Origin: Candidatus Aminicenantota bacterium
Lineage (GTDB): Bacteria > Acidobacteriota > Aminicenantia > Aminicenantales > UBA4085
Reading direction: 5' to 3'
Length of the DNA stretch: 50,355 nt
NCBI GenBank assembly: GCA_026393895.1
Contig: JAPKZG010000042.1
Span: 1 to 50,355, forward strand
Shown here: positions 7,424 through 17,490 of the stretch, piece by piece
Layout of the letters: each line of letters opens with the position of its first letter
Numbering within the stretch: the stretch's first letter is position 1
The notes under the pieces: model-generated
Databases searched by the model: none
Told to the model about the DNA's origin: nothing
What the model saw: the letters and a program-made list of their open reading frames with translations, nothing else
Program-made: the position numbers and the translations under genes

Positions 7424-8959
7424 TTAGATGCTCAACTTGGTCGCGGTTTTGGGAATCGTCAGGTCGAACATCAGCCGTGAGACGAAGACGGCGGTGAACA
7501 TGTTCGCCAGCAGGCTGATGATCAGCGTCACGGCGTATCCCTTGATCGGGCCGGTGCCGAACTGAAAGAGGAACACGGCCGAAATGATCGTCGTCAGGTT
7601 GGAGTCGAAGATCGCGGTGAAGTCCCGGCTGAATCCGAGCGAGATCGCGCTCGGGACATTTTTCCCCAGGGCGCGTTCCTCCTTGATCCGTTCGAAGATC
7701 AGGACGTTGGCGTCTACGGACATCCCGATGGCCAGGATCAGGCCGGCGATTCCCGGCAGCGTCATGTTGGCCTTGAAGTAGGCCAGGACGCCGAAGAGGA
7801 TCACGACGTTGAAGATCAGGGCGATGATCGCGTTGATCCCGGCTATCCGGTAGTAAATGATCATGAAGGACATGACCAGGAGGATGGCCACCAGGCCGGC
7901 CATCAGGCCCGTTCGGATGGAGTCCGACCCGAGCGCCGGGCCGATCACGCGTTGTTCAAGATATTTGATTCCGGCCGGAAGGGCGCCGGCTTTGAGGACG
8001 ATGATGAGGTCTTCGACTTCCTGGTTTGTGAACTGGCCCTGAATGATGCCGGAATCACTGATCCGGGTATTGATGTTGGGCGCCGATTGAATTTTATTGT
8101 CCAGGATGATCGCCAGGGCCCGTCCGATGTTCGCTCCCGTGACCTGCTCGAACCGGCGGCCGCCTTCCGGGCTGAGGGTGAAGGAAACGGCCGGATTATT
8201 CCATTCATCAGTCCCGCGGCGAACTGTCCGAAGATCCTTGCCGCCGATGGTGGCGACTTTTTCCACGAGGTAGAGGCCGGGATGGCCGCGTTTGGGATCG
8301 CCCCGGACGATTTCGGCGTCCTCCGGAACGGTCCCGCCGAAGGGCTGAAGCAGCGTCGCTTCATCCTCGGCCGGGCCGCCCTTGACCAGTTTCCAGTTCA
8401 GGACGGCCGTGACCTTGATCAGGTCCTTGATATGCTCCGGATCATCGACACCGGGAAGCTCGACGACGATCTGTTTCGTTCCCTGGCGTTGGATGAGCGG
8501 TTCGGAGACACCGAACTGGTCGATGCGGTTCCGGATCGTTTCCAGCGTTTGGACGACCGCCTGGTCCTCGAGAAAAAGGACGGCCGTCGGCTTGAGGGTG
8601 AAATTCACCCGGTCGGCCATGAAGGATGTGTCCCAATCTCGGGTGTATTGATCGATCAGGTCTTTGGTTTTAGCTTGTTGATCGGCGTCCAGGCCGGTGA
8701 TGGCGAACTTGCCGGGCTTTTCCTTGGCCCCGGTCGCGTACGTGATGGAGTTCTTTTTAAAGAGATCGGTGAACCGAAGGATTTCCTGGTCGGTTTCACC
8801 GTTGAGGGCGTCCTCGGTCATGACCTGGAGCACCAGATGGATGCCGCCCTTGAGGTCCAGGCCGAGCTTGATTTTTTCCCGGATCGGGAGGGCCAGGAAC
8901 ACGCACAGGCCGAGAATCGCGACCGTGAGCAGCGTTTTCCAGCGGAGTCCTTTCTTCAT
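7424..8959 (-). CDS. secD: Protein translocase subunit SecD
   Basis: Inner-membrane partner of SecF in post-translocational protein export. The 511-aa protein starts with one helix and the signature LGLDLKGGIHLVLQV, followed by the large periplasmic P1 region containing DQFGVSEPLIQRQG, VVELPGVDD and a base segment ending GALPAGIKYLEQRVIGPALGSDS. The C-terminal half has five further helices with IGMSVDANVLIFERIKEE and SRDFTAIFDSNLTTIISA. It lies 94 nt downstream of yajC and directly before secF, the order seen in many bacteria (tgt-yajC-secD-secF). Confidence 0.96.
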   Translation of the reverse strand: MKKGLRWKTLLTVAILGLCVFLALPIREKIKLGLDLKGGIHLVLQVMTEDALNGETDQEILRFTDLFKKNSITYATGAKEKPGKFAITGLDADQQAKTKDLIDQYTRDWDTSFMADRVNFTLKPTAVLFLEDQAVVQTLETIRNRIDQFGVSEPLIQRQGTKQIVVELPGVDDPEHIKDLIKVTAVLNWKLVKGGPAEDEATLLQPFGGTVPEDAEIVRGDPKRGHPGLYLVEKVATIGGKDLRTVRRGTDEWNNPAVSFTLSPEGGRRFEQVTGANIGRALAIILDNKIQSAPNINTRISDSGIIQGQFTNQEVEDLIIVLKAGALPAGIKYLEQRVIGPALGSDSIRTGLMAGLVAILLVMSFMIIYYRIAGINAIIALIFNVVILFGVLAYFKANMTLPGIAGLILAIGMSVDANVLIFERIKEERALGKNVPSAISLGFSRDFTAIFDSNLTTIISAVFLFQFGTGPIKGYAVTLIISLLANMFTAVFVSRLMFDLTIPKTATKLSI

Positions 8960-9053
8960 CGGTTGTCTCTTTCCTTATTCAATTGGGCCGCCGCCGTACG
9001 GCGAGGGCGTCGCCGGGTTCCCCCGGGAAGGCCGGCCATGGGTTGAGGGTTCC

Positions 9054-10660
<1,607 letters not shown>

Positions 10661-10674
10661 TTAAGGAAGTTCCG

Positions 10675-11388
10675 ATGACCGCAAAGAAGCCCGTCGAGAA
10701 AAAAAAGCGGACGAAAAGCGTCTTCCGCGAATATTTTGAGCTCATCGCCGAAACGGCCGTCTTCGTCTTTTTCGTGATGACGTTCGTCGTCCAGGCGTTC
10801 CAGATTCCCACGGGGTCCATGGAACCCACGCTGCTGGTCGGAGATTTTCTCCTGGTGAATAAATTCGTCTACGACAACGGGACGCCGCCGCTCGATCGGA
10901 TGTTGCTGCCGCGGCGCGACATCAAGCGCAACGATATCATCGTCTTTAAATATCCGAACGAGCTGTCTAAAGACTATGTCAAACGGGTAATCGGGCTTCC
11001 GGGCGAGAAGTTCGAGATCCGGAACAAGCAGGTCTACATCAACGATCAGCCGCTCAGCGAACCCTTCAAGGTCCACAGCGACGCCCAAGTCTACGCGAAA
11101 AACGGGTATTACAACTACGAGGACACGATCCGGGACAATTTCGGTCCCGTGACCATCCCGCCGGGGAATCTCTTTGCCATGGGCGACAACCGCGATCAAA
11201 GCTCGGATTCCCGGTATTGGGGGTTCGTCCCGCTGAGTTACGTCAAGGGACGCCCGTGGATCATTTATTTTTCGTACGCGGCGGAACGGGACGCCTATCT
11301 CAAGACGTCCATGCGCGACCGCCTGAAAAAACTCGTTCAGTTCATCCCCAAAGCCCGCTGGAACCGGATGCTGAAAATCATCCGCTGA
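10675..11388 (+). CDS. lepB: Signal peptidase I
   Basis: Inner-membrane serine protease (family S26) that removes signal peptides from exported proteins. The predicted protein is 237 aa with one N-terminal membrane helix (about residues 23-43). The catalytic Ser48 is in IPTGSMEPTL and the general-base Lys103 in YVKRVIGLPGE; the C-terminal box GDNRDQSSDSRYWGFVP is intact. The ATG at 10675 is chosen for its AAGGAAG site 5 nt upstream; a longer in-frame start at 10639 overlaps the promoter. It is transcribed alone, divergent from the tgt-yajC-secDF operon, and is followed by a large hairpin. Confidence 0.95.
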   Translation: MTAKKPVEKKKRTKSVFREYFELIAETAVFVFFVMTFVVQAFQIPTGSMEPTLLVGDFLLVNKFVYDNGTPPLDRMLLPRRDIKRNDIIVFKYPNELSKDYVKRVIGLPGEKFEIRNKQVYINDQPLSEPFKVHSDAQVYAKNGYYNYEDTIRDNFGPVTIPPGNLFAMGDNRDQSSDSRYWGFVPLSYVKGRPWIIYFSYAAERDAYLKTSMRDRLKKLVQFIPKARWNRMLKIIR

Positions 11389-11400
11389 GACTCCCTGACT

Positions 11401-11440
11401 CCGTTGAGGGGGAACCCTTTCCTGGGTTCCCCCTCAACGG
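11401..11440. repeat. Perfect 17-bp inverted repeat (hairpin) after lepB
   Basis: Bases 11401-11417 pair perfectly with 11424-11440 around a 6-nt TTTCCT loop. It begins 13 nt after the lepB stop and may stop or protect that transcript, but there is no T-tract, so a classic intrinsic terminator is not shown. Fourteen bases of the right arm (GGGTTCCCCCTCAA) recur exactly at 36335-36348, which argues for a dispersed element rather than a gene-specific terminator. Confidence 0.75.
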
Positions 11441-11590
11441 GCAACAGCCGCGCATCTTCGAACGCGCAGCTTGCCCTGCTTTCCCCTCCATGGAAGCCTT
11501 ACACGTTGACCTTTATTAGGAGGGATACATTGAGATTTTCCGGAGGCAGTCTTTTTATAGGTTCCCTCTCTCGGCCTTGCCGGTCCCCCG

Positions 11591-11688
11591 CGACCTTTTG
11601 GAGTCAGGACAGGCTTTGCAGTCCTACACGACCTTTTGGAGTCAGGACAGGCTTTGCAGTCCTACACGACCTTTGGGAGTTAGGACAT
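11591..11688. repeat. Tandem 38-bp intergenic repeats (two full, one partial)
   Basis: The 38-bp unit at 11591-11628 is repeated exactly at 11629-11666, and a third diverged partial copy runs to about 11688. On the minus strand each junction contains GGTCGTGTAGGACTGCAAAG, one mismatch from the core found at 39878-39897. The unit contains an imperfect palindrome (AGGAC...GTCCT). It lies in the 375-nt gene-free gap 11389-11763 between lepB and the convergent phosphatase-like gene. Outside the hairpin and these repeats I see no gene in that gap. Confidence 0.85.
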
Positions 11689-11763
11689 AATGATTTATCC
11701 AAGGCCGTCCGGCAACGACCCCGGGAGTGGCCCCTTCGATCGACCGAGAGGGTTTTTCTTCCC

Positions 11764-13425
11764 TCAGTGCGATTTCCGGACGGAGACGTCCTCGTAGGAG
11801 GATATCGTGATGAGCGGGTTTCTCTCCTTGAATTCCCGGGTGAAGATCGTCGTCCGGGCGAACCCGTCCATGTCCTTGGCCACGGGAAGTCCGGCGTAGT
11901 AGAGGAGCGTCGGGGCGATGTCCGCGAGTCGGAAACCGTCGGCGCTCCGCCCGTGGGCAACGCCCTGGCCGTAAAAGAACACGACCCCGTCGGGGGCCTG
12001 TTCATGATAGGCCGAAACGTCGGCGTTCCCCAAAACCCATTCCACCAGTCGCTTCCAGAAGGGGAGCGGTTCCACCCCGTAGGGGGAACAGACGATGAGA
12101 ATTTCGTCGTCCTTCATCGCCGCCGTGTATTTGCTGATGATCTGGTCGTAGTACTGATAATAGCGATCGATGACCATTCCGAACTTCTGGATTTCGTCCG
12201 GCCGGATCTCTCCGAATTCAGAGGGGACGCTGTACTTGTAAAAATAGCTTTGGACATCGGCCAAGCCATCCAGAGTGAGGACAAACAGCTGGGGTGGGAC
12301 GTCCGTCTTTGCCTGAAAAGCCCGTTCCTCCGCGGTCCGGTCGCGGGTCAAGGCCGACTGCAGGTGCCGGCAGATCGGAGCCGTCTCGTCTTGAAGATCC
12401 TTGTAGAGCGAAAGAAACAGCTTGTCGCCCGCCGGCGCCGCCGGGGTTTCCGCGGTTTCCGCGAGGAGGGCGCTATGTTCTTCCGACCGGACGACGACGG
12501 CCTGCTCCTCGCCATAGATCATCTCGATGTCCTTGACGGCGGGGGGCGGGTCGAACGGTTCGATTCCCAAGAGACCGAATCGCTTGAGCTGACGGAAGAG
12601 GATGAACCGCGGCACAACTTCGAGACGTCCGGGAAATCCCGGGATTTTATAACGGACGTCGGAAAAACGGCGGTGTTTCCCGGGAAGTTTTCCGGTTCTC
12701 AAAGTGCGCCGCAGAACAGCGGAATCGCTGGGCGTAAATCCCGCGAGATGGCCCCAGGAACCGTTTTCCATCAGGTAGGTGAAATTGGGGAGGAGCCGCT
12801 TGTTCGCCAGGGGGAAAACGAAATCGAAGCTCAATCCCTCGAGGTTGAGAATCGTAACTCTTCGGGCGATCTGTTTCGCCTCCAAGTTGGACAAGCGGAA
12901 CGGGCGCTCCGCGGCCGGATAACCGGACCGGAGGAAGCAGGCCAGGATGAAGGCGATACCGGCCGCGGCTAAATAGGAGCCGAGAAGGGCCGTGCAGCGT
13001 TTCCGATGGAAATACCGGATGAGCAGCACCAGCCCGGCCGCGGCCGATATAAACAGGACGGCCATCTGCGTCTGAACGGTCCGGCGGACGGCGGGCGTAA
13101 AGAACGAGGCGAAATGGATCGTATTCTCGCGGAAGACGACGAGATAAACGAGCGTGAGGAGGGAAAATCCGAGGGTGAGAAACCGGGGCGAGAGAAATCC
13201 TTTGTGGGGGGGGCGGGTCACGAAAAACCGGTATACCGAGGCCGTGAGAATCGCGGCGAGGGCCGCCAGGAGCCCGTACGTCGGGAAGAGAAAGAACGCT
13301 AGGCGAGGATAGTCGAGAAAGCCGGCCTGGTGATTGATGTTGAGATCCAGGACCAGAAGCGCGAGCAGGAAACAAAAATAGATTCCGCAAATCAGTCCGT
13401 TGGCCAACAGGCGAAGAAAACGCAT
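11764..13425 (-). CDS. Membrane-anchored alkaline phosphatase superfamily protein with altered metal motifs
   Basis: The 553-aa protein begins with about five membrane helices (roughly residues 5-27, 41-68, 84-100, 120-140, 150-167) followed by a large extracytoplasmic domain. That domain ends with DIAPTLLYYAGLPVAKDMDG, a hallmark of the type I phosphodiesterase/nucleotide pyrophosphatase and sulfatase-like superfamily. The region TPSDSAVLRRTLRTGKLPGKH resembles the nucleophile region. However, the usual first metal Asp (VxGxDG) is replaced by Glu in ILNLEGLS, and the usual SDHG metal motif reads CSPYGVEPLP. A later His in AYHEQAPDG is kept. It may therefore be a non-catalytic or re-purposed member. 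It is monocistronic and convergent with lepB. Confidence 0.75.
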   Translation of the reverse strand: MRFLRLLANGLICGIYFCFLLALLVLDLNINHQAGFLDYPRLAFFLFPTYGLLAALAAILTASVYRFFVTRPPHKGFLSPRFLTLGFSLLTLVYLVVFRENTIHFASFFTPAVRRTVQTQMAVLFISAAAGLVLLIRYFHRKRCTALLGSYLAAAGIAFILACFLRSGYPAAERPFRLSNLEAKQIARRVTILNLEGLSFDFVFPLANKRLLPNFTYLMENGSWGHLAGFTPSDSAVLRRTLRTGKLPGKHRRFSDVRYKIPGFPGRLEVVPRFILFRQLKRFGLLGIEPFDPPPAVKDIEMIYGEEQAVVVRSEEHSALLAETAETPAAPAGDKLFLSLYKDLQDETAPICRHLQSALTRDRTAEERAFQAKTDVPPQLFVLTLDGLADVQSYFYKYSVPSEFGEIRPDEIQKFGMVIDRYYQYYDQIISKYTAAMKDDEILIVCSPYGVEPLPFWKRLVEWVLGNADVSAYHEQAPDGVVFFYGQGVAHGRSADGFRLADIAPTLLYYAGLPVAKDMDGFARTTIFTREFKERNPLITISSYEDVSVRKSH

Positions 13426-13434
13426 CGCGGCCTC

Positions 13435-13464
13435 ACGTTAGCACGGGCCCCGTTGGGCGGTCAA
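13435..13464 (-). promoter_or_regulatory. Promoter candidate of the phosphatase-like gene
   Basis: On the minus strand TTGACC (13464-13459) and TAACGT (13440-13435) are separated by 18 nt, with TG just upstream of the -10. Only 9 nt separate the -10 from the ATG at 13425, so the mRNA would be nearly leaderless, although a GAGG also lies in that gap. Confidence 0.45.
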
Positions 13465-13782
13465 CCTTCACAGGAATTCCGTTTCCCCGAGGGCCGCCTT
13501 CGCTTGACATGCGGGAGACTGTCGGGTAAATAAGATTTGACCCCCATGAACGCCATGCCGGGTTTCTTAAGCGTTTTGAGTTGGCGAACGTTGAACGGCA
13601 ATTTGAACTTGGGGCGGGAAGGGGGAGGGGCTTCCTTCGAGCTCAGTTTCCGGGAACTCGTCTATATCCCCCGACTCGATCCGGCGATCAAGAATTCGAG
13701 GGAATCGTAAGTTCCCCCCATCCGTCCCTTCCAGTCCGCACATCCGCCTTGCCCTTCGGTGGCCCCGACGACGGTTTTATTG

Positions 13783-13788
13783 TAAGAT
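13783..13788 (+). promoter_or_regulatory. -10 box TAAGAT immediately before recD2
   Basis: TAAGAT ends 6 nt before the recD2 ATG (13795), with no ribosome-binding site between. No convincing -35 is present. The same TAAGAT hexamer is the -10 of two better promoters in this window (16006-16011 and 22155-22160). If used, the transcript would start at or within a base or two of the ATG. Confidence 0.4.
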
Positions 13789-13794
13789 GTCGGC

Positions 13795-15996
13795 ATGTCC
13801 GAAAAGCTCGAGGGAACGATCGAGCATATTCTTTTTTACAATCCCGACAACGGATATTCCGTCCTGCGCTTCGCTCCCGAAGGCGGCGAAGTCGTCACCG
13901 TCGTCGGCGACTTTCCGCCTCTTTCGGCCGGCGAGCGTCTCAAGGTGACCGGGAAATGGGAACTGAATCGGAAATTCGGCCGTCAATTCAAGGCCGAAAC
14001 GTTCGCGCCTTGCCTTCCGGCCGGCCGGGCCGGAATCGAAAAGTTCCTTGCCTGCGGGTTGATCAAGGGCGTCGGCCCGGTCCTGGCTAAGCGTATCGTC
14101 GACAAATTCGGCGAACACACCCTTGATATCCTTGAGAAAACGCCGGACCGGATGCGGGAGGTCGATGGCATCGGCGAGGTGAAATTCGAGGAGATCCGCA
14201 GATCCTGGGAGGAACACGAGGACATCCGCGGCCTGATCATCTTTCTCCAGGACCATGGCGTCTCGACCAACCTGGCGACGAAGATCTACCGCCATTACGG
14301 CCCGAAAGCGTACGACGTCCTCCGGACGAATCCCTACCGCCTGGCCCAGGACATCTGGGGGATCGGATTCAAGACCTCCGACGCGATCGCCCTCAAGCTC
14401 GGCCTCGATCCGGCTTCCCTCGAGCGGGTCAAGGCCTTCATTCTTTATCTGTTGGGCAAAGACAACGAACAAGGCCACGTTTTTTCCTTCGCCGGCGCGC
14501 TGGCCAAAACCTGCGGCGAGGAGATCGAGACGGCCCGGGACAAATTCGAACGGGCCCTGGAGGTCTTGATCGGGGAACGGGCGGTCGTCGTCGAAACCCT
14601 GCCGGAGGATCGGGCCGTCTACCGGCCCTATTTCTACGACGCCCAGGAGGATGTCGTCCGGGCGATCCGGGATCTCGCCCGGGCGCCGTACTTCGTCCCG
14701 CCGTTCGACATCGACGCCGCCGCCGCCGACGTCGAGCGTTCGTTCGGAATCGCGTTTTCCGAGCTCCAACGCCGGGCCGTGCGGGAGAGTGTCCAACGAA
14801 AGATCCTGGTCATCACCGGAGGTCCCGGAACCGGAAAAACGACGATCGTCCGGGCCATCGTCGCCCTGTTCGATAAATGGGGGAAGACCGTCTTGTTGGC
14901 CGCTCCGACCGGCCGGGCGGCCAAGCGGCTCTCGGAGGCGACCGGCCGGGAAGCCAGGACCATCCACCGGACCCTCGAGTTCAACCCGAAAACGGGCCGT
15001 TTCCGCCGCGACCCCGGCCGTCCGCTCCAGGGAGACGCGATCATCATCGACGAATTTTCGATGGTCGATCTGGCCCTCATGCATGGTTTGGTCCGGGCGA
15101 TCCCGGCGTCCATGCGCCTCATTTTCGTCGGCGACAAGGACCAGTTGCCCGCCCTCGGACCGGGCACCCTGCTTCGCGATCTGATCGAATGCGGCCGCGT
15201 GTCCGTGGTCCGCCTTGACGAGGTTTTCCGCCAGGAAAAAGACAGCCTGATCGTCGCCAACGCCCACCGGATCAACCAGGGGCTTTCGATCGTCCATCCG
15301 AAAAAGGGCGACACGGAGTCCGATTTCTATTTCATCCGGGCGGAGGAAGAGGCCAAGGTTTTTTCGACGATCATGCAGCTTTGCGGATACCGGATCCCGC
15401 AGCGGTTTCATCTCAGCCCGCTTTCGCCCCAGATTCAAGTGATCAGCCCGATGTACAAGGGATTCGTCGGTGTGGAGCGACTCAATACCGAGATGCAGGC
15501 GCGTCTCAACAAATCCGGGGAGGCGCTGCGTCTCGGGTCGCGCGAAATCCGGGTCCGGGACAAGGTCATGCAGGTCCGGAACAACTACGAAAAGGACGTT
15601 TTCAACGGCGATGTCGGGACCGTCCTTCACGTCGACCCGTCCCGGTACGGCCTGGTCGTGCAGTTCGACGACCGGACGGTATTTTACGACCGCGACGAAC
15701 TCAACGACCTGGTCCTCGCCTACGCCGTTTCAGTCCACAAATCTCAGGGGAGCGAATACGAGGCCGTTGTCCTGCCGCTCCTGACCCAGCATTTCATCAT
15801 GCTCCAGCGGAACCTTTTCTATACTGCCCTGACCCGGGCTAAAAAGCTGAGCGTCGTCGTCGGCTCGTACAAGGCGCTCTATATCGCCATTAAGAACGAC
15901 AAGCCCGTCCAGCGAAACAGCCGGATCAAGGAAAAGTTGCTCGCCGCCCTGGACGGCTCCGGTTCCGCCGGCGGGGCGGCGTTTGACATAAAATGA
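13795..15996 (+). CDS. recD2: RecD2-type ATP-dependent DNA helicase
   Basis: SF1B 5'-3' DNA helicase of the RecD2/TraA group, which acts without RecBC in many bacteria and is linked to repair and replication stress. The 733-aa protein has an N-terminal OB-like region, helix-hairpin-helix segments (LIKGVGPVLAKRIVDKFG, VDGIGEVKFEEIRR, IWGIGFKTSD), and a helicase core. The core shows Walker A GGPGTGKTT near residue 342, motif II DEFSMVD, VGDKDQLPALGPG, a C-terminal UvrD-like part with VMQVRNNYEKDVFNGDVG, and AYAVSVHKSQGSEYEAVV and LFYTALTRAKK. Length and motif order fit RecD2. It is apparently transcribed from a promoter adjacent to the ATG, and the promoter of the next gene overlaps its 3' end. 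Confidence 0.94.
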   Translation: MSEKLEGTIEHILFYNPDNGYSVLRFAPEGGEVVTVVGDFPPLSAGERLKVTGKWELNRKFGRQFKAETFAPCLPAGRAGIEKFLACGLIKGVGPVLAKRIVDKFGEHTLDILEKTPDRMREVDGIGEVKFEEIRRSWEEHEDIRGLIIFLQDHGVSTNLATKIYRHYGPKAYDVLRTNPYRLAQDIWGIGFKTSDAIALKLGLDPASLERVKAFILYLLGKDNEQGHVFSFAGALAKTCGEEIETARDKFERALEVLIGERAVVVETLPEDRAVYRPYFYDAQEDVVRAIRDLARAPYFVPPFDIDAAAADVERSFGIAFSELQRRAVRESVQRKILVITGGPGTGKTTIVRAIVALFDKWGKTVLLAAPTGRAAKRLSEATGREARTIHRTLEFNPKTGRFRRDPGRPLQGDAIIIDEFSMVDLALMHGLVRAIPASMRLIFVGDKDQLPALGPGTLLRDLIECGRVSVVRLDEVFRQEKDSLIVANAHRINQGLSIVHPKKGDTESDFYFIRAEEEAKVFSTIMQLCGYRIPQRFHLSPLSPQIQVISPMYKGFVGVERLNTEMQARLNKSGEALRLGSREIRVRDKVMQVRNNYEKDVFNGDVGTVLHVDPSRYGLVVQFDDRTVFYDRDELNDLVLAYAVSVHKSQGSEYEAVVLPLLTQHFIMLQRNLFYTALTRAKKLSVVVGSYKALYIAIKNDKPVQRNSRIKEKLLAALDGSGSAGGAAFDIK

Positions 15997-16011
15997 CGCC
16001 TTTTCTAAGAT
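15983..16011 (+). promoter_or_regulatory. Promoter of the SH3b-M48 gene pair
   Basis: A perfect TTGACA (15983-15988) and TAAGAT (16006-16011) are separated by 17 nt. The -35 lies within the last codons of recD2. Transcription would begin near 16018, with an AAGGAGG ribosome-binding site at 16024-16030 before the ATG at 16036. Confidence 0.82.
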
Positions 16012-16035
16012 GAATGCGCAGGCAAGGAGGTCCCC

Positions 16036-16521
16036 ATGAAAATTCCGAAAAGCTCAGCCCTGGCGGCGTGCGTCCTGGCCGTCATCTGTTTGGCGGCTGC
16101 CGCCGACGCCTTGGTCGTCAAGATCCAGACGACCCAGCTCCGCACGCAACCCCAATTTTTCGCCCCGGTCGTCGCTAATCTCAAGGCCGGCGATTCGCTG
16201 ACGCAAGTCGGCGAGTCCGGCGCCTGGCTTCAAGTGAAAACCGCGACCGGACTGAACGGCTGGGTCCACAGGAGTGCGGTGGAAGTTCCCCGCTATGCCC
16301 TGATGGCTTCGGCCGGCGGGACCAAGACACAGGCCACGGCCTCGGAAGCGGCCCTGGCCGGCAAAGGATTCAGCAAGCAGGTTGAGGATAATTATCGGGC
16401 GGGCCACGCCGAGGCGAATTTCCCCGCCGTGGACCGGATGCTCCTGGTTAAAATTTATATGTCGCAGGTAAAGGAATTCCTGGACCAGGGAAAGCTCGGC
16501 GGACAGGGAGGCGGCCGATGA
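16036..16521 (+). CDS. Secreted SH3b-domain protein
   Basis: The 161-aa protein has a cleavable-looking signal peptide (about residues 1-25, ending AAADA). A bacterial SH3 domain follows (about 27-85), with LRTQPQFFAPVVANLKAGD, GESGAWLQVKTATGLNGWVHRSAVE. The C-terminal half is Ala/Gly-rich and contains a short predicted helix (VDRMLLVKIYMSQVKEFLDQG). SH3b domains commonly bind peptidoglycan or peptides in the periplasm. It overlaps the next gene by 4 nt (ATGA), so it is probably produced with the M48 lipoprotein and may be its partner or targeting subunit (inference). Confidence 0.85.
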   Translation: MKIPKSSALAACVLAVICLAAAADALVVKIQTTQLRTQPQFFAPVVANLKAGDSLTQVGESGAWLQVKTATGLNGWVHRSAVEVPRYALMASAGGTKTQATASEAALAGKGFSKQVEDNYRAGHAEANFPAVDRMLLVKIYMSQVKEFLDQGKLGGQGGGR

Positions 16522-17429
16522 ACGCCCGCGCCCGCTCCGCGTTCGGTTTTCTCCTGGCCGTCATCCTGGCGTTCGGCGGCTGCAGCATCATCGACAAGGG
16601 AGCTGAGATCATGGGAAAGGCCGGAGACGCCATCGATAAGGGCGACAAGGTCGTGAAAGCCTATGGCAAACTCCGGTCCGCGTTCGGCGATTTCACCGAG
16701 GAGGAGGAGTATTACATCGGCCGGTCGGTCGCGGCCCTCATCCTCGGGCGTTATCCGGCCTTGGACAACGCTGCCCTCAATCAGTACGTCGCCAAGGTCG
16801 GAAACGCCGTCGCCCTATTTTCGGACCGTCCTGAAATTTACGCCGGCTGGCACTTCCAGGTCCTCAACACGGACGAAGTCAACGCCCTGGCCGCTCCCGG
16901 CGGGATGATTTTCATCACCAAGGGATTGTTGAAGCGTTGTCCCGACGAGGAATCGCTGGCCCTGATTCTCGCCCATGAAGTCGGGCACGTGGCGGCCAAG
17001 CACGGACTTCAGTCCATCAGGAAGGCCAATCTGACCGGGGCGTTCACGTCCATCGGAATCGAAGCGATTAAAACGTACGGCCCGGCCCAGCTGTCCCAGA
17101 TTACGGCCGCTTTCGAGGGCGTCCTGAGCGACGTCGTCGGAACGCTGATCGAACGCGGTTACGACCGTAAGTTCGAATACGAAGCGGACGAATCGGCGGT
17201 CCTGACCGGCTGCCGCACCGGCTACGATCCGGCCGGGATCACCCGCTTTCTCGCGACGATGGTCGGCGACAAAACGACCGCTTCCGGCAAGGGCTGGTTC
17301 AAAACCCATCCGTCGCCGGAACAGAGAATCGACCGGGTGGATTCCGAAATCATCCGCTTGAGACCGGTTCCGTCCATCGCCGCTATCCGGACGCAGCGGT
17401 TCAAGGCCGCCGTCGCTTCGGTCCGGTGA
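16518..17429 (+). CDS. M48-family zinc metalloprotease, predicted lipoprotein
   Basis: The 303-aa protein starts with a lipoprotein signal peptide ending AFGGC (lipidated Cys22), so it is likely anchored to a periplasmic membrane face. The M48 catalytic motif HEVGH is at about 153-157, followed by the third-ligand region YEADESAVLTGCRTGYDPAG and the terminal HPSPEQRIDRV. This resembles BepA/LoiP-type peptidases that act on outer-membrane proteins. Between residues 23 and 50 is an Ala/Lys/Asp-rich helical linker. It overlaps the SH3b gene by 4 nt; a 61-nt gap separates it from the cyclase gene, so read-through into the cyclic-nucleotide genes is possible. Confidence 0.9.
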   Translation: MNARARSAFGFLLAVILAFGGCSIIDKGAEIMGKAGDAIDKGDKVVKAYGKLRSAFGDFTEEEEYYIGRSVAALILGRYPALDNAALNQYVAKVGNAVALFSDRPEIYAGWHFQVLNTDEVNALAAPGGMIFITKGLLKRCPDEESLALILAHEVGHVAAKHGLQSIRKANLTGAFTSIGIEAIKTYGPAQLSQITAAFEGVLSDVVGTLIERGYDRKFEYEADESAVLTGCRTGYDPAGITRFLATMVGDKTTASGKGWFKTHPSPEQRIDRVDSEIIRLRPVPSIAAIRTQRFKAAVASVR

Positions 17430-17490
17430 ATCGCGGCTTGACGAAGTCGGTGTCCGGCCGGGAGGATGATTTCCGGCCGGCGTGTTTTTC

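Larger units (their letters stand above)
13426..13794. other. 369-nt intergenic region with a doubtful 54-codon reading frame
   Basis: Between the divergent phosphatase-like gene and recD2. It holds the promoter candidates listed separately and a TTGACA (13504-13509) with TAAATA 17 nt downstream. These precede a small frame on the plus strand, 13546-13710 (starts MNAMPGFLSV, ends KNSRES). I do not recognise the peptide, there is no ribosome-binding site, and its codon choice (TTG, AGT, AAT) differs from neighbouring genes, so it may be non-coding. No repeat unit was seen. Confidence 0.35.

Noticed and set aside
11404-12972. Long plus-strand open frame (522 codons)
   Set aside because: It is a shadow of the minus-strand phosphatase-like gene; its product is rich in Arg/Gly/Asp and shows no domain or ribosome-binding site.
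13777-15630. Long minus-strand open frame (617 codons) opposite recD2
   Set aside because: recD2 on the plus strand has complete helicase motifs; the antisense frame is a product of GC-rich codon bias.
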